A stretch of DNA of 64,000 nt from contig JAFAUB010000092.1 in NCBI GenBank assembly GCA_019243635.1, forward strand, positions 1 through 64,000, written 5' to 3'. The notes beneath the pieces were generated by a model. That model worked only from the letters and a program-made list of their open reading frames with translations. It had not been told where the DNA came from and ran no database searches. This document shows, piece after piece, positions 33,224-41,801 of the stretch (positions are counted from its first letter, which is position 1; the number at the start of each line of letters is the position of its first letter). A program made the translations under genes and the position numbers. The DNA is from Pseudonocardiales bacterium (GTDB lineage: Bacteria; Actinomycetota; Actinomycetes; Mycobacteriales; Pseudonocardiaceae).

Positions 33224-35280
33224 ATCCAACTCCGGTTGCGGCACTCGTTGGCCTTGTCGACGAGGACGATCTGTTCCGTCGTGGTAGGGGCCAGCCGGGC
33301 GAGCTCGCGGTAGGCGACCTCCAGGCGGTCCCGCACACCGCGCTCGTTGAGCTGGTGGCCGAGCAGGGCGGTCGGGATCCGCGTGGTCGCCTCGGCCGGC
33401 CACGGCCGGTCGGCGCGCTCCCAGCGCAGAACGGTCTCGAGCACTTCCGTGACCGCCAGCTCGCGGCGCCGCTCGTCAAGGCCCAGGGTAACCAGCCCCT
33501 CGGCGGCGGTGAAGAAGTCGGCGACAGGTGGCCGCCCGTCGGTGTATCCGCGGGCCCGGGCCAGGATCGCGCACAGCCGGGCCGGGATGGCATAGCGGGA
33601 GCTCTCCGGCACGTCCTCCAGCGCGATGGCCGCGCCGGCGATGTCACCGAGGGTGAAGTGCGCTCGGGCGAGCCCGAACGCTGCACTCACGTAGGACTGG
33701 TCGGTCCGCCACACGGTCGCGTAGTAGCGTGCGGCGAGTTCGGCGGCGCCCTCGCGCGCCGCGCACAGCGCTAAGGCGAGCTTGGGCGCGGCCTCCCCCG
33801 GCAGGGCGTCAAGCACCGCCGCGAAATGCCGCTGGGAGGCGGTGACGTCGCCCTCGACCAGGCAGTGGAGCCCTCGGTACCAGTCGACCCGCCAGTCACC
33901 CGGCTGCTGCTCGGCCAGCGCGTCGAGATCGGCGTCGGTGTCGAGATGGCGCAGCTGGATCCGGGAACGCACCACCCGCAGCCGCGTCTCCAGTGACGGG
34001 TCCGCCAACGTGGTCAGCACCCGCACGGCCTCACCGAGATCCTTGACGCGGATCGCAGCGAGCAGGCCGGCGTGCGGGTCGGCGGGGTCGACCCGCGGGT
34101 CGGGCAGGGCCAGCGCGGCCGCGACCGGGTCCACGGCGGGGAAGCTGTCCGGATCGGTCCCCACCACCCGCAGCTCCGGCCCGAACCGGCTCGAGGCGGC
34201 GGGGAACGGCCGGCCCTCCCGCACCGCGCGGACCTCCCGCAGCACACCTTCCAGCTGCTCGGCCATGTCCGCCGCTGAGGCGAACCGCTGGTGCGGATCG
34301 GGGTTGGTCGCGCGGCGCAGCAGCCCGGCGAAAGACGGGTGCAAGTCCAGCAGCTCCACCTCGTCCTGTCCGGGGATCGGCGCGTCGGTGGCGAAGTCCG
34401 GGAACGGGAAGCTGAGCACCGCTATCATCCGCGCGACGGAGTAGAGATCAGTCGCGACCGACGGGCCGTGCGTCTCGATCTCCGGGTCCAGGTAGCCGGG
34501 CTTGCCCCAGACCGGGCTGTCCTGATCATCCATCCGGCGGACCGCGCCCAGGTCGATCAGCTTGACACCGTCCGTGGAGTCGATCACGTTGTCCGCGGAC
34601 ACGTCGCAGTACAGCAGGCTGTGCCGCACATGCAGGTGCTCCAGCGCGGCCAACACCTCCAGCGCGAACCTGCAGACCTGATCCACCGGCAGGTAGGGAT
34701 CGCTGTCCGGGCGCTCGTCGCGCAGCTGCTTGAGCGACTTGCCGGACAGGCACTCCATCACGATGTAGTCGACATCCCCCCCGGTGAGCGGGTGCGGATG
34801 GGTGACCACGGTGTGCACCGTGACGATGTTGCGGTGGCGGGCATGAGCCAGCGCCCTCAGCTCGGCGACTGCGGCCTGGCGGTTGTCCGGATCGTCGGGA
34901 TCGATCAGGCCCTTGAGCACCACCCAGCGTGAGACCCGGCGATCCCAGGCCAGGTAGACCCAACCCAGCCCACCGTAGTTGATCGCGCCCTGCACCTGGA
35001 ACTGGCCGTCACCCACCAGCTCGTCGGGCCGCAGCGGTGGCCGGAAGGAGAACTCGGTCCCACATTGCGGGCAGAAACCCTCGACTCGGCCAGGCCGGCC
35101 CTCGCGAGCCCGGCCCACCGGGTGGCGGCACTCGGGACTCGGGCAGAACCGCCTGCGCTCAGGCACCTGCGGGTCATCCATTATCGGAATCGGCGCCATC
35201 TGATCACTCAATGGCTTCTCGAGCAGCGTGGCCGACGGCTCCTCGGCGGCTTCCCCATCGGCTGTGGTGACGGTCGTCAT
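33220..35280 (-). CDS. pknG: PknG-like serine/threonine protein kinase with atypical catalytic loop
   Basis: The 686-residue protein has the PknG domain order: a rubredoxin-like metal site (cysteines in 'FCPSPECRHP' and 'FCPQCGTEF', residues 45-77), a kinase domain (about 95-345) and a TPR-rich C-terminus (about 400-686). The ATP lysine is in 'WVVLKGL' and the metal-binding DxG is 'LIDLGAV'. The catalytic loop reads 'YCDVSADNV' where PknG proteins have D-x-K-P-E/D-N, so the loop lysine is replaced by serine, which may lower or alter activity. In mycobacteria PknG phosphorylates the FHA protein GarA to control 2-oxoglutarate use. It sits with glnH, glnX and a phosphatase. Confidence 0.92.
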   Translation of the reverse strand: MTTVTTADGEAAEEPSATLLEKPLSDQMAPIPIMDDPQVPERRRFCPSPECRHPVGRAREGRPGRVEGFCPQCGTEFSFRPPLRPDELVGDGQFQVQGAINYGGLGWVYLAWDRRVSRWVVLKGLIDPDDPDNRQAAVAELRALAHARHRNIVTVHTVVTHPHPLTGGDVDYIVMECLSGKSLKQLRDERPDSDPYLPVDQVCRFALEVLAALEHLHVRHSLLYCDVSADNVIDSTDGVKLIDLGAVRRMDDQDSPVWGKPGYLDPEIETHGPSVATDLYSVARMIAVLSFPFPDFATDAPIPGQDEVELLDLHPSFAGLLRRATNPDPHQRFASAADMAEQLEGVLREVRAVREGRPFPAASSRFGPELRVVGTDPDSFPAVDPVAAALALPDPRVDPADPHAGLLAAIRVKDLGEAVRVLTTLADPSLETRLRVVRSRIQLRHLDTDADLDALAEQQPGDWRVDWYRGLHCLVEGDVTASQRHFAAVLDALPGEAAPKLALALCAAREGAAELAARYYATVWRTDQSYVSAAFGLARAHFTLGDIAGAAIALEDVPESSRYAIPARLCAILARARGYTDGRPPVADFFTAAEGLVTLGLDERRRELAVTEVLETVLRWERADRPWPAEATTRIPTALLGHQLNERGVRDRLEVAYRELARLAPTTTEQIVLVDKANECRNRSWI

Positions 35281-35284
35281 GGCA

Positions 35285-36271
35285 TCAGTCCCGGTACTGC
35301 GGTGTCGGCGGTGACGGTGGCGGGCCCAGTGGTGTCAGCCAGTGCTCGTAGCTGGCCCGCCACCGGCCGTCCTCGACGCGACGCTGCAGCACTGCATTGA
35401 CGAACCGCACCAGGTCCGGAGTGTTCTTGTTGATCGCCACGCCGTAGGGCTCCTCAGTGAACCGTGGGCCGACGACCTCGGTCCGGGGATCCTGGGCGGC
35501 CATGCCGGCCAGCAGGTTGTCATCGGTGGATACCGCATCGACCTTACCGAGCTGGAGCAGCATCAGGCAGTCTGTCTGGGTAGCCGTGACGACCGGGATC
35601 GGCACGGCGGGGGAGGCCTGGAGATTCCGCAGCGATGTCGAACCTCCGGCCGTGCAGACCGGCCTGCCCCGCAGGTCGTCCAGGCCCCTGACGGCCGAGC
35701 CGCGATTCACCAGTACCCGTTGCCCCGCCTCGTAGTACACAGTGCTGAAATCCACCTGTTCACGACGCGGACAGGTGATGGTCGCCCCGGCGACCAGGAG
35801 GTCCACCTGGCCCGATACTAGCGTGGGGAACCGGTCGGCCTCGCGCAGCGGCCGGAACACCACTCGCTCGCGGTCGCCGAAGATCGCCTCGGCGATGTCC
35901 CGCGCGATGTCGATGTCGAACCCCTCCAGCTGCAGGTTCATGTCCCGGACGGCCATCGGTGAGACATCCTCGAGGACGCCGACGATCAGGTGACCCCGCT
36001 TCGCGATGCGCGCCATCGTGGACCCGGCGGGCATCTGACCGGGGGCCGGCAACGGGCCCTGCGGGCGCAGGCTGGCCAGGAGGTTCTGCGGGGTGCAGTC
36101 CGGTGTGGCGGATGCCGACCCGGGTGAGCTCCCCGCCATCGGACGCACGGCTCCGGCCGGGCCGGGGCCTGCCGTCACCGGGACAGGGTGGTCCCACCAC
36201 TGGCCGCCGGCTGTCGCGGCCAGCACGATGGCGGCCAGCGCTGAGCAGGCGAGCGCGAACCGGGTACTCAC
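35285..36271 (-). CDS. glnH: Amino-acid-binding lipoprotein-like sensor (GlnH type)
   Basis: A 328-residue periplasmic-type solute-binding protein. An N-terminal hydrophobic signal/anchor (about residues 5-22) is followed by a proline-rich linker and the bacterial type 3 binding fold: 'LIVGVLEDVSPMAVRDMN', 'LEGFDIDIARDIAEAIFG' and 'TEEPYGVAINKNTPDLVRFV'. In mycobacteria GlnH binds Asp/Glu and passes the signal through GlnX to PknG rather than feeding an ABC transporter, and no transporter genes are present here either. Its GTG overlaps the glnX stop (GTGA). Confidence 0.88.
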   Translation of the reverse strand: MSTRFALACSALAAIVLAATAGGQWWDHPVPVTAGPGPAGAVRPMAGSSPGSASATPDCTPQNLLASLRPQGPLPAPGQMPAGSTMARIAKRGHLIVGVLEDVSPMAVRDMNLQLEGFDIDIARDIAEAIFGDRERVVFRPLREADRFPTLVSGQVDLLVAGATITCPRREQVDFSTVYYEAGQRVLVNRGSAVRGLDDLRGRPVCTAGGSTSLRNLQASPAVPIPVVTATQTDCLMLLQLGKVDAVSTDDNLLAGMAAQDPRTEVVGPRFTEEPYGVAINKNTPDLVRFVNAVLQRRVEDGRWRASYEHWLTPLGPPPSPPTPQYRD

Positions 36272-37626
36272 CGGTACTCCTCCAGCCGCTGGCGGACACC
36301 CAAGACCACCCCGACCGCCGCGACGAGGGCTAACATGCCGGTACCGGCCGGCAGGCCGGTGAGCCAGCCTCGGGCGTGCTCGATGTCCTTCTCAAAGGCC
36401 CCGTGCTCGTACTCGACGGCGCTCTTGAGTGCTGCGTCGAGCCGGTCGAACGTTGTCGCCGCGCTGGCTGGGTGAGAGTTCACCGCGGCGTCGACCGCCT
36501 GGGGGTACTCTCCGGCGTCGTCCAGCCGCCGGAGCACCCGGTGTGCTGCGGCGTAACCGCGGGTGGCGTCGATCGCCGCCTGTACCAGCGCCTTACCCTG
36601 CCGGTCGGTGGCGAAGTGCTGGGCCGCGCCCAGCGCGCCGCCGGTGCCGTTGTTCCGTGCGAGCCGTTGCATCCGGGCCTCGAAGTCCGGCTCGATGGCA
36701 CCACCGTTGCGATCCACCAGCTCGAGGCTCTCGAAGGCGCGCGCCTGCAGCGCCGCGATCTGCGCCGGTGCCAGCGCGTCGGACACCGACCGGCTATGCC
36801 CGAGCGCGCCCACCAGCGAGCCGGCCGAGGCCACCCCCGCGACCGTCCACCACACCAAGCCGGCGATAACCGCCACGCTGGCGAGGACCAGGCCGACGTT
36901 GAAGACCCGGTGTGTCCGCTGCAGCAGGAAGACCTGCGCCCAGACCAGTCCGGCCAGGCTCACCCCGCAGGCCGCGAGCGCGACGACCGGCACTGACCCG
37001 GCCCGCCGGTAGGCGTCGTCGAGCCGCGCGGCCTGCCGTTGTTGCAGCTCCGCAGCCTCAGGCAGGATCGAGTCCTGCATCAGCTTCGACGCGCGCCGCA
37101 GGTAGGACACCCCGACCACAAAGCCCTGCCGGTTGTTCGCCCGAGCCCGCTCGACGAGGCCGGTGTAGGTCGGCAGCTGGGTGGTGATGTCGGCGATCCG
37201 CTTCGCGGTCAGCTGCTCTCCCCCGGCTTGGGTGCCGGCCTGTGCCAGGCTCGCCGTCGCGGCGGCCAGATCCCGTTCATAGCGAGTCTGTATCTCGGTG
37301 GGTTCCACACCGCCGGACAGGTACCCAGCCGCCACCGTGGCGTCCGCATCGGCCAGCGACCGGTAGAGCGTGGTGACGGTGGTACTGAGCGGTTCGAGGT
37401 GCTCGGCGATGTCGCGAGTGGTGTTCACCCGGGCGAGGGCGGCGTAGACTCCGACGCCGCCGGCGAGCAGCACCCCCAACACGAGGACGATCCGGGCCAC
37501 CCGGAGTATGCCGGGCGTGGTATCCCAGTCGTAACGGCGGACCCTCCACACGGCCTGGCCTGACGGCGCCCGCCTGGTCCCGATGGTCTGCAGGCTCAAC
37601 TGCACAGTAGGTCTCCCGCTCGTCAC
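36268..37626 (-). CDS. glnX: GlnX-like transmembrane signal transducer
   Basis: A 452-residue membrane protein with hydrophobic segments near residues 42-62, 205-225, 235-260 and 425-445, and large helical regions facing outside. This matches mycobacterial GlnX, which links the GlnH sensor to PknG. Supporting sequence includes 'ARIVLVLGVLLAGGVGVYA' and 'VGVSYLRRASKLMQDSILP'. It starts at GTG 37624-37626 and is first in the glnX-glnH-pknG-phosphatase operon. The FHA gene diverges 101 bases upstream. Confidence 0.85.
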   Translation of the reverse strand: MTSGRPTVQLSLQTIGTRRAPSGQAVWRVRRYDWDTTPGILRVARIVLVLGVLLAGGVGVYAALARVNTTRDIAEHLEPLSTTVTTLYRSLADADATVAAGYLSGGVEPTEIQTRYERDLAAATASLAQAGTQAGGEQLTAKRIADITTQLPTYTGLVERARANNRQGFVVGVSYLRRASKLMQDSILPEAAELQQRQAARLDDAYRRAGSVPVVALAACGVSLAGLVWAQVFLLQRTHRVFNVGLVLASVAVIAGLVWWTVAGVASAGSLVGALGHSRSVSDALAPAQIAALQARAFESLELVDRNGGAIEPDFEARMQRLARNNGTGGALGAAQHFATDRQGKALVQAAIDATRGYAAAHRVLRRLDDAGEYPQAVDAAVNSHPASAATTFDRLDAALKSAVEYEHGAFEKDIEHARGWLTGLPAGTGMLALVAAVGVVLGVRQRLEEYR

Positions 37627-37727
37627 CGACCCTCCGCGGATCAGTAGAACCCCACACCACCACCCTAGCTAGAGGGCAACCCTCATTGCGGTGGTCAAAC
37701 CCGGCAGCGCGGCGCTAGCGTGGGCCG

Positions 37728-38468
37728 ATGGTGGGGCCGCGCCAGCCGCCGAGTGGACTGGCGGTTCGTTTCCTGGGCCGCCAGGTGGCAGTGCTGCGCC
37801 CGGGCAATCCTCCGTTCACCTTCGGGCGAGGTCAGGACCGCACGTTACGGTTCGGCCACGACAGCGTGCACGGCGCACCTGATCGGTACATCTCCCGCCA
37901 TGTGGGCTCCATCCGATGCAACGAAGGCCTGTGGGTGGTCTACAACGACAGCACCAGCCGTCCGTTCGACGTGATCGTGCGAGGGGTGCCCAACCCGCTA
38001 CCGCCGCGGACCGCGTCGGACTCGCACTCGCGGTGGGCCGTCAGCCCACCCGGCCTGGAGATCAGGGTCGGCGCGCCGTCCGGGAGGTACCTACTCTCGG
38101 TGACCGTCGACACCCCTGTCCAGCCGACCGTGGACACCCCAGAGCATGGTGATCCCAGCACCGTCCGACTGCGCGAGCCGACCAACCGCGAACGGTTGCT
38201 GCTCGCGGCCAAGTTCCTCGCGCTGCCCGATCCCGGCGACGCGATCGGTAACCGGGAGGCCGCCGAGTACGCATCCGCCGCACGACCCCACAAGGAGCCG
38301 GTCACCGCGAAAGCCGTCGAGGACTGCGCGAGCAGATGGTGCAGAAAACTGCAGGAGTTCGGCGTCACCGACATCAGCGGTCGGGACAACATCAACCAGT
38401 TGGGCCGCCAGCTGCTCGCGTGGGGGATACTGCGTCAGGAGGACCGGAGGCTGCTCCGCTGTTCATGA
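37728..38468 (+). CDS. FHA-domain protein with C-terminal winged-helix-like region
   Basis: A 246-residue protein. An N-terminal FHA domain (about 20-110) shows 'PFTFGRGQDRTLRFG', 'RYISRHVGSI' and 'VYNDSTSRPFDV', the Gly-Arg, Ser-x-x-His and Asn positions that bind phosphothreonine. A helical C-terminal part (about 150-245, 'TAKAVEDCASRWCRKLQEFG') resembles a winged helix. It diverges from the glnX-pknG operon and could read the kinase's output, as GarA does in mycobacteria, but it is not GarA. Its stop overlaps that of the RCK gene by 6 bases, tail to tail. Confidence 0.75.
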   Translation: MVGPRQPPSGLAVRFLGRQVAVLRPGNPPFTFGRGQDRTLRFGHDSVHGAPDRYISRHVGSIRCNEGLWVVYNDSTSRPFDVIVRGVPNPLPPRTASDSHSRWAVSPPGLEIRVGAPSGRYLLSVTVDTPVQPTVDTPEHGDPSTVRLREPTNRERLLLAAKFLALPDPGDAIGNREAAEYASAARPHKEPVTAKAVEDCASRWCRKLQEFGVTDISGRDNINQLGRQLLAWGILRQEDRRLLRCS

Positions 38469-40148
38469 TGGCGAGGCGCTGGTCGCGACGCTGCGGGTGA
38501 GGATCCGGCCCAGCCCCGCGCGTGTCGCCAGGACGATCAGTCGATCACCGCCGGCGAGGAGGTGCTCTGGGGGTGCTGGTAGCTCGAGGGCGGTCGTGGC
38601 GTGCCGGTGGATCGCGATCACCTGCGCCTGGCGGGGCTCGTTGACGGTGTGGCAGGCCACACCGTCAAGGTGAGAACCCGCCTGGACGAGCACCTCGGTG
38701 ATGAGCAGAACCCGGCGGCCGACCGGGATCGTGCCGAGGACCCGGCGGCCCAGCATCGCCGCCGCGAACGCCGGCGCGGCCAGATAGGACACGCTTCGGG
38801 AGATCGTGATGCCGAACCTGCGCTGGACCCGTTCGGCCAGGTCGCTGTCGAACAAGCGGAGCACGACACGCAGTTCTTCGCTCATCGTGCGTCCGTGCAG
38901 GGCGGCTTCGAGGTTGGTGATGTCGTTGTTGGTCACGGCGACCAGGGCACGGCTGGTGTCGAGGTGGGCGGCGCGCAGGGTGTCCTCCCGGCTGGCGTCA
39001 CCGAACACGACCGGCACGCCGATCCGCCGTGCCAGCGACACTCCCCGGGCTTTCTCGTCGCTCTCCACGCACACCACCGGCACGCCCAGATCGTGCAGCT
39101 GCCCCAGCACCCGGGCACCGACGTTGCCCAACCCGACGACCACCACATGGCCGGCGATCCGGCGAGGCCTGCCCAGGGCGGTGGCCAGCTGGGCGCCGAC
39201 GACGGCGTCGACCACTGCCGCGGTGACCACCGGGATGATCGAGATTCCGACAACCGTGACCATGGTCTGAGTGATCTTGTCGACAAGTCTCAGCGTGATG
39301 TCGGGCTGGGCCGCTCCAGCGGCATCGAGCAGGGTGAGGTAAAGCGCGTCGCCCAACGAGAAGCCACCCCTGCTGGCGAACAGGACGGTACCGAGCCCCA
39401 GCAGGGCGAACAGTCCGAGGGTGGCGATGACGAGCTTCCGGTTGAACAACCCGGTGATACGCCACCACAGGGCCCGCAGCCGGTTCCGTCCTCGGCGATG
39501 GGCCACGGGACCGCCGAGGACGCCCGGGCCGTCGGCCAACGCGAGCACCAGGTCCGCGTCGTCCTGGTCGGTCGGCAGCAGTTCGGGCTGCCCGGGCCCG
39601 TCGGTGTCGGCCAACGTGCAGATCACCCGGTCCGCGGCCACATCGCGTCGTCGCGTGACATACAGCGTCCGGCCCGGCAGCCGCACGTAGCTGGGCGCCA
39701 GCGACCCCAGCGCCCCCGCCACGAAGAACGGGGCCGCTGTATCGGCATCGGAGAGCACATCGCAGCCAGGAAACAGAGGCTGGATGCGATGACCAAGACT
39801 CTTGTTGAAGAAACGGATCACCAACCGCAGGTCACTGTTCAGTTCCTGCGCCCGGAGCGCGGCGTGGATGTTGCCGACGTCGTCCTGGTTGACCAGCGCG
39901 ACCGCACTGGCCTGCTCCACTCGGGCCGCGCGGAAAGCGCCCTCGCTCAGCTCAGGCGCCTCGATGACACGCACCTTCGGCAGCGCCGCGATCCGGGGTC
40001 CCTGGTTGCGCTCCACCGACGGCAGGATCACCGTCACCTCGTCACCGATCCGGGTGACGAGCTCCTCCACGAGACGATAGGCCAGCGGGTCGTCGCCGCA
40101 CACGACGAGATGCGGACCGCGCCGACCCTGCTCCCCGTCCGCCACCAT
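38463..40148 (-). CDS. RCK/TrkA-N domain channel-like protein
   Basis: The 561-residue protein has an N-terminal NAD-binding RCK domain ('HLVVCGDDPLAYRLVEELV'), two hydrophobic segments around residues 240-262 and 295-325, and a second RCK domain ('GHVVVVGLGNVGARVLGQL', about 335-470). The layout resembles ligand-gated ion channels of the CASTOR/K+ channel type. The loop between the membrane segments ('LLDAAGAAQPD') lacks the potassium filter TVGYG, so ion choice is unclear. It may be a different ion channel or an envelope NAD sensor. Confidence 0.8.
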   Translation of the reverse strand: MVADGEQGRRGPHLVVCGDDPLAYRLVEELVTRIGDEVTVILPSVERNQGPRIAALPKVRVIEAPELSEGAFRAARVEQASAVALVNQDDVGNIHAALRAQELNSDLRLVIRFFNKSLGHRIQPLFPGCDVLSDADTAAPFFVAGALGSLAPSYVRLPGRTLYVTRRRDVAADRVICTLADTDGPGQPELLPTDQDDADLVLALADGPGVLGGPVAHRRGRNRLRALWWRITGLFNRKLVIATLGLFALLGLGTVLFASRGGFSLGDALYLTLLDAAGAAQPDITLRLVDKITQTMVTVVGISIIPVVTAAVVDAVVGAQLATALGRPRRIAGHVVVVGLGNVGARVLGQLHDLGVPVVCVESDEKARGVSLARRIGVPVVFGDASREDTLRAAHLDTSRALVAVTNNDITNLEAALHGRTMSEELRVVLRLFDSDLAERVQRRFGITISRSVSYLAAPAFAAAMLGRRVLGTIPVGRRVLLITEVLVQAGSHLDGVACHTVNEPRQAQVIAIHRHATTALELPAPPEHLLAGGDRLIVLATRAGLGRILTRSVATSASPS

Positions 40149-40274
40149 AACGCAGTGAGACTACGCCGGAGCCACCGCGAACCGGGCGACGTTCAGGCGA
40201 CGAACATCAGCCACGTACCTGCGCCGCTAGACACGGCGGCTCGGTACCAGGCACTGACAGGTGCCCGGCCTCGC

Positions 40275-41762
40275 TCAGGCCCGGTGCACGTCGGCCTGCG
40301 CCACGCTGGCCTCGTCCGGTTCCGCCGGCAGCTCCCGGTGTCGGCGGAACCGAAGCTCCAGCACGGCCACGAACAGAGCCAGGCACACGAACCCCGCCGC
40401 GGTGAGCAGTGCCGCCGCAATGGCGCTCTGGTAGCGGCCACTGTGGGCCACCACGTGGTAGAACACCGCCGCCAACGTGGCCGTCCCGATCGCGGATCCG
40501 ATTCGCTGGCCGGTCTGCAGCGCTCCAGCCGCCGCTCCGCCCATGTGGGGTGGCACGCACTCCAGAGTCAGCGTGACGTTCGGCGAGATCACCGCGCCCC
40601 CGCCGACACCCGCAGCGAACAGTGGCAACGTCACCGCCCAGCCGGCGGGCACGGCGTAGAGCACGACGGCGGTGGCGGCGCACCCGACGGCGACACCGGC
40701 CAGCCCCATCACCGTCAACCAGCGGCCGTACCTGACCACCAGCCGGCCGGCCACCGCGGCCGACATCGTCGACCCGAGCGCGAACGGCGTCACCACGAGC
40801 CCGGACCGCAGCGGTGTGTACCCCAGCCCGCGCTGGAAGTACAGCGCGAGCACCAACCAGATCCCGCTGAGGCCGACGAAGTACAGCATCCCCAGCACGG
40901 CCCCCGCCGGGAAACCGGGTGTGGCGGACAGCAGCCGGGTGTCCAGCAACGGCGCCCGATCGCCCCGCGCCATCCGCCGCTCCCAGCGAAAGAACAGCGC
41001 AGCCAGCACCGGCGCCAGCCCGAACAGCCACCACAGCCGGCGTAGCCCACCGCTGTCCAGCTGCACCAGCGGTAGCAGCAGGCACAGCACACCGGCGCCG
41101 AGCAGCAGCGCGCCCACCATGTCGATCTGTGATGCCACCGGCGCCGCGCCGCGCCGCCGGGAAGGCACCAGGCGCCACGCCGCGACCAGCGCGACCAGGC
41201 CGATCGGGACGTTGACATAGAAGATCCACCGCCAGCCCTCCGGCCCCCCGGCCGCGGTGAGGATCAGGCCGCCGAGCACCGGTCCGACCGCTGTGGACAG
41301 CCCGACCGTGGCGCCGAAGATGCCGAAAGCCCTGCCCCGCTCCGCGCCGTGGAACAGCACCTGGATCAGACCCGAGCTCTGCGGAGTGAGCATCCCGGCG
41401 GCGACGCCCTGCAACAGCCGGGCCGTGACCAGCAGCCCCGCGCTGGGCGCCGCCCCACAGAGCGCGCTGGTCAGCACGAACGCGCTCAGCGCGACGAGGA
41501 ACATCCGCCGCCGGCCCAGGGTGTCACCCAGCCGCCCACCCGCCACCAGCACCAGCCCGAAGGCGAGCGCGTAGCCGGACACCACCCACTGCACCTGCGC
41601 CACCGAGGCGCTCATGCTCCGCGCAATGGTGGGCAGCGCGACGTTGACGATGCTGACGTCCAGCAGGCTCATGAAGCCCGCCAGCTGGGTGACCGCGAGG
41701 GCTCGCCACCGATGTGGGTACGCGGCCAGATCGGTGGAGGTCTCCGAACGGATGTTCATCAT
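40275..41762 (-). CDS. MFS multidrug exporter, DHA2 (14-TM) family
   Basis: A proton-driven drug/metabolite exporter of the inner membrane, about 495 residues. Family motifs are visible: 'SLLDVSIVNVALPTIARSM' in TM1 (the D1 motif), 'GGRLGDTLGRRRMFLVAL' (motif A), 'ARLLQGVAAGMLTPQSSGLI' (motif B) and 'GATVGLSTAVGPVLGGLI' (motif C). Hydrophobicity fits 14 helices. Two adjacent ATGs (41760-41762 and 41757-41759) are both possible starts. It diverges from the beta-helix membrane protein gene 40 bases away. The substrate is unknown, and no TetR-type regulator is adjacent. Confidence 0.92.
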   Translation of the reverse strand: MMNIRSETSTDLAAYPHRWRALAVTQLAGFMSLLDVSIVNVALPTIARSMSASVAQVQWVVSGYALAFGLVLVAGGRLGDTLGRRRMFLVALSAFVLTSALCGAAPSAGLLVTARLLQGVAAGMLTPQSSGLIQVLFHGAERGRAFGIFGATVGLSTAVGPVLGGLILTAAGGPEGWRWIFYVNVPIGLVALVAAWRLVPSRRRGAAPVASQIDMVGALLLGAGVLCLLLPLVQLDSGGLRRLWWLFGLAPVLAALFFRWERRMARGDRAPLLDTRLLSATPGFPAGAVLGMLYFVGLSGIWLVLALYFQRGLGYTPLRSGLVVTPFALGSTMSAAVAGRLVVRYGRWLTVMGLAGVAVGCAATAVVLYAVPAGWAVTLPLFAAGVGGGAVISPNVTLTLECVPPHMGGAAAGALQTGQRIGSAIGTATLAAVFYHVVAHSGRYQSAIAAALLTAAGFVCLALFVAVLELRFRRHRELPAEPDEASVAQADVHRA

Positions 41763-41801
41763 CCCATCCTGGCGTCCGATACGATCCCGCACAGCGAAAG
41801 G

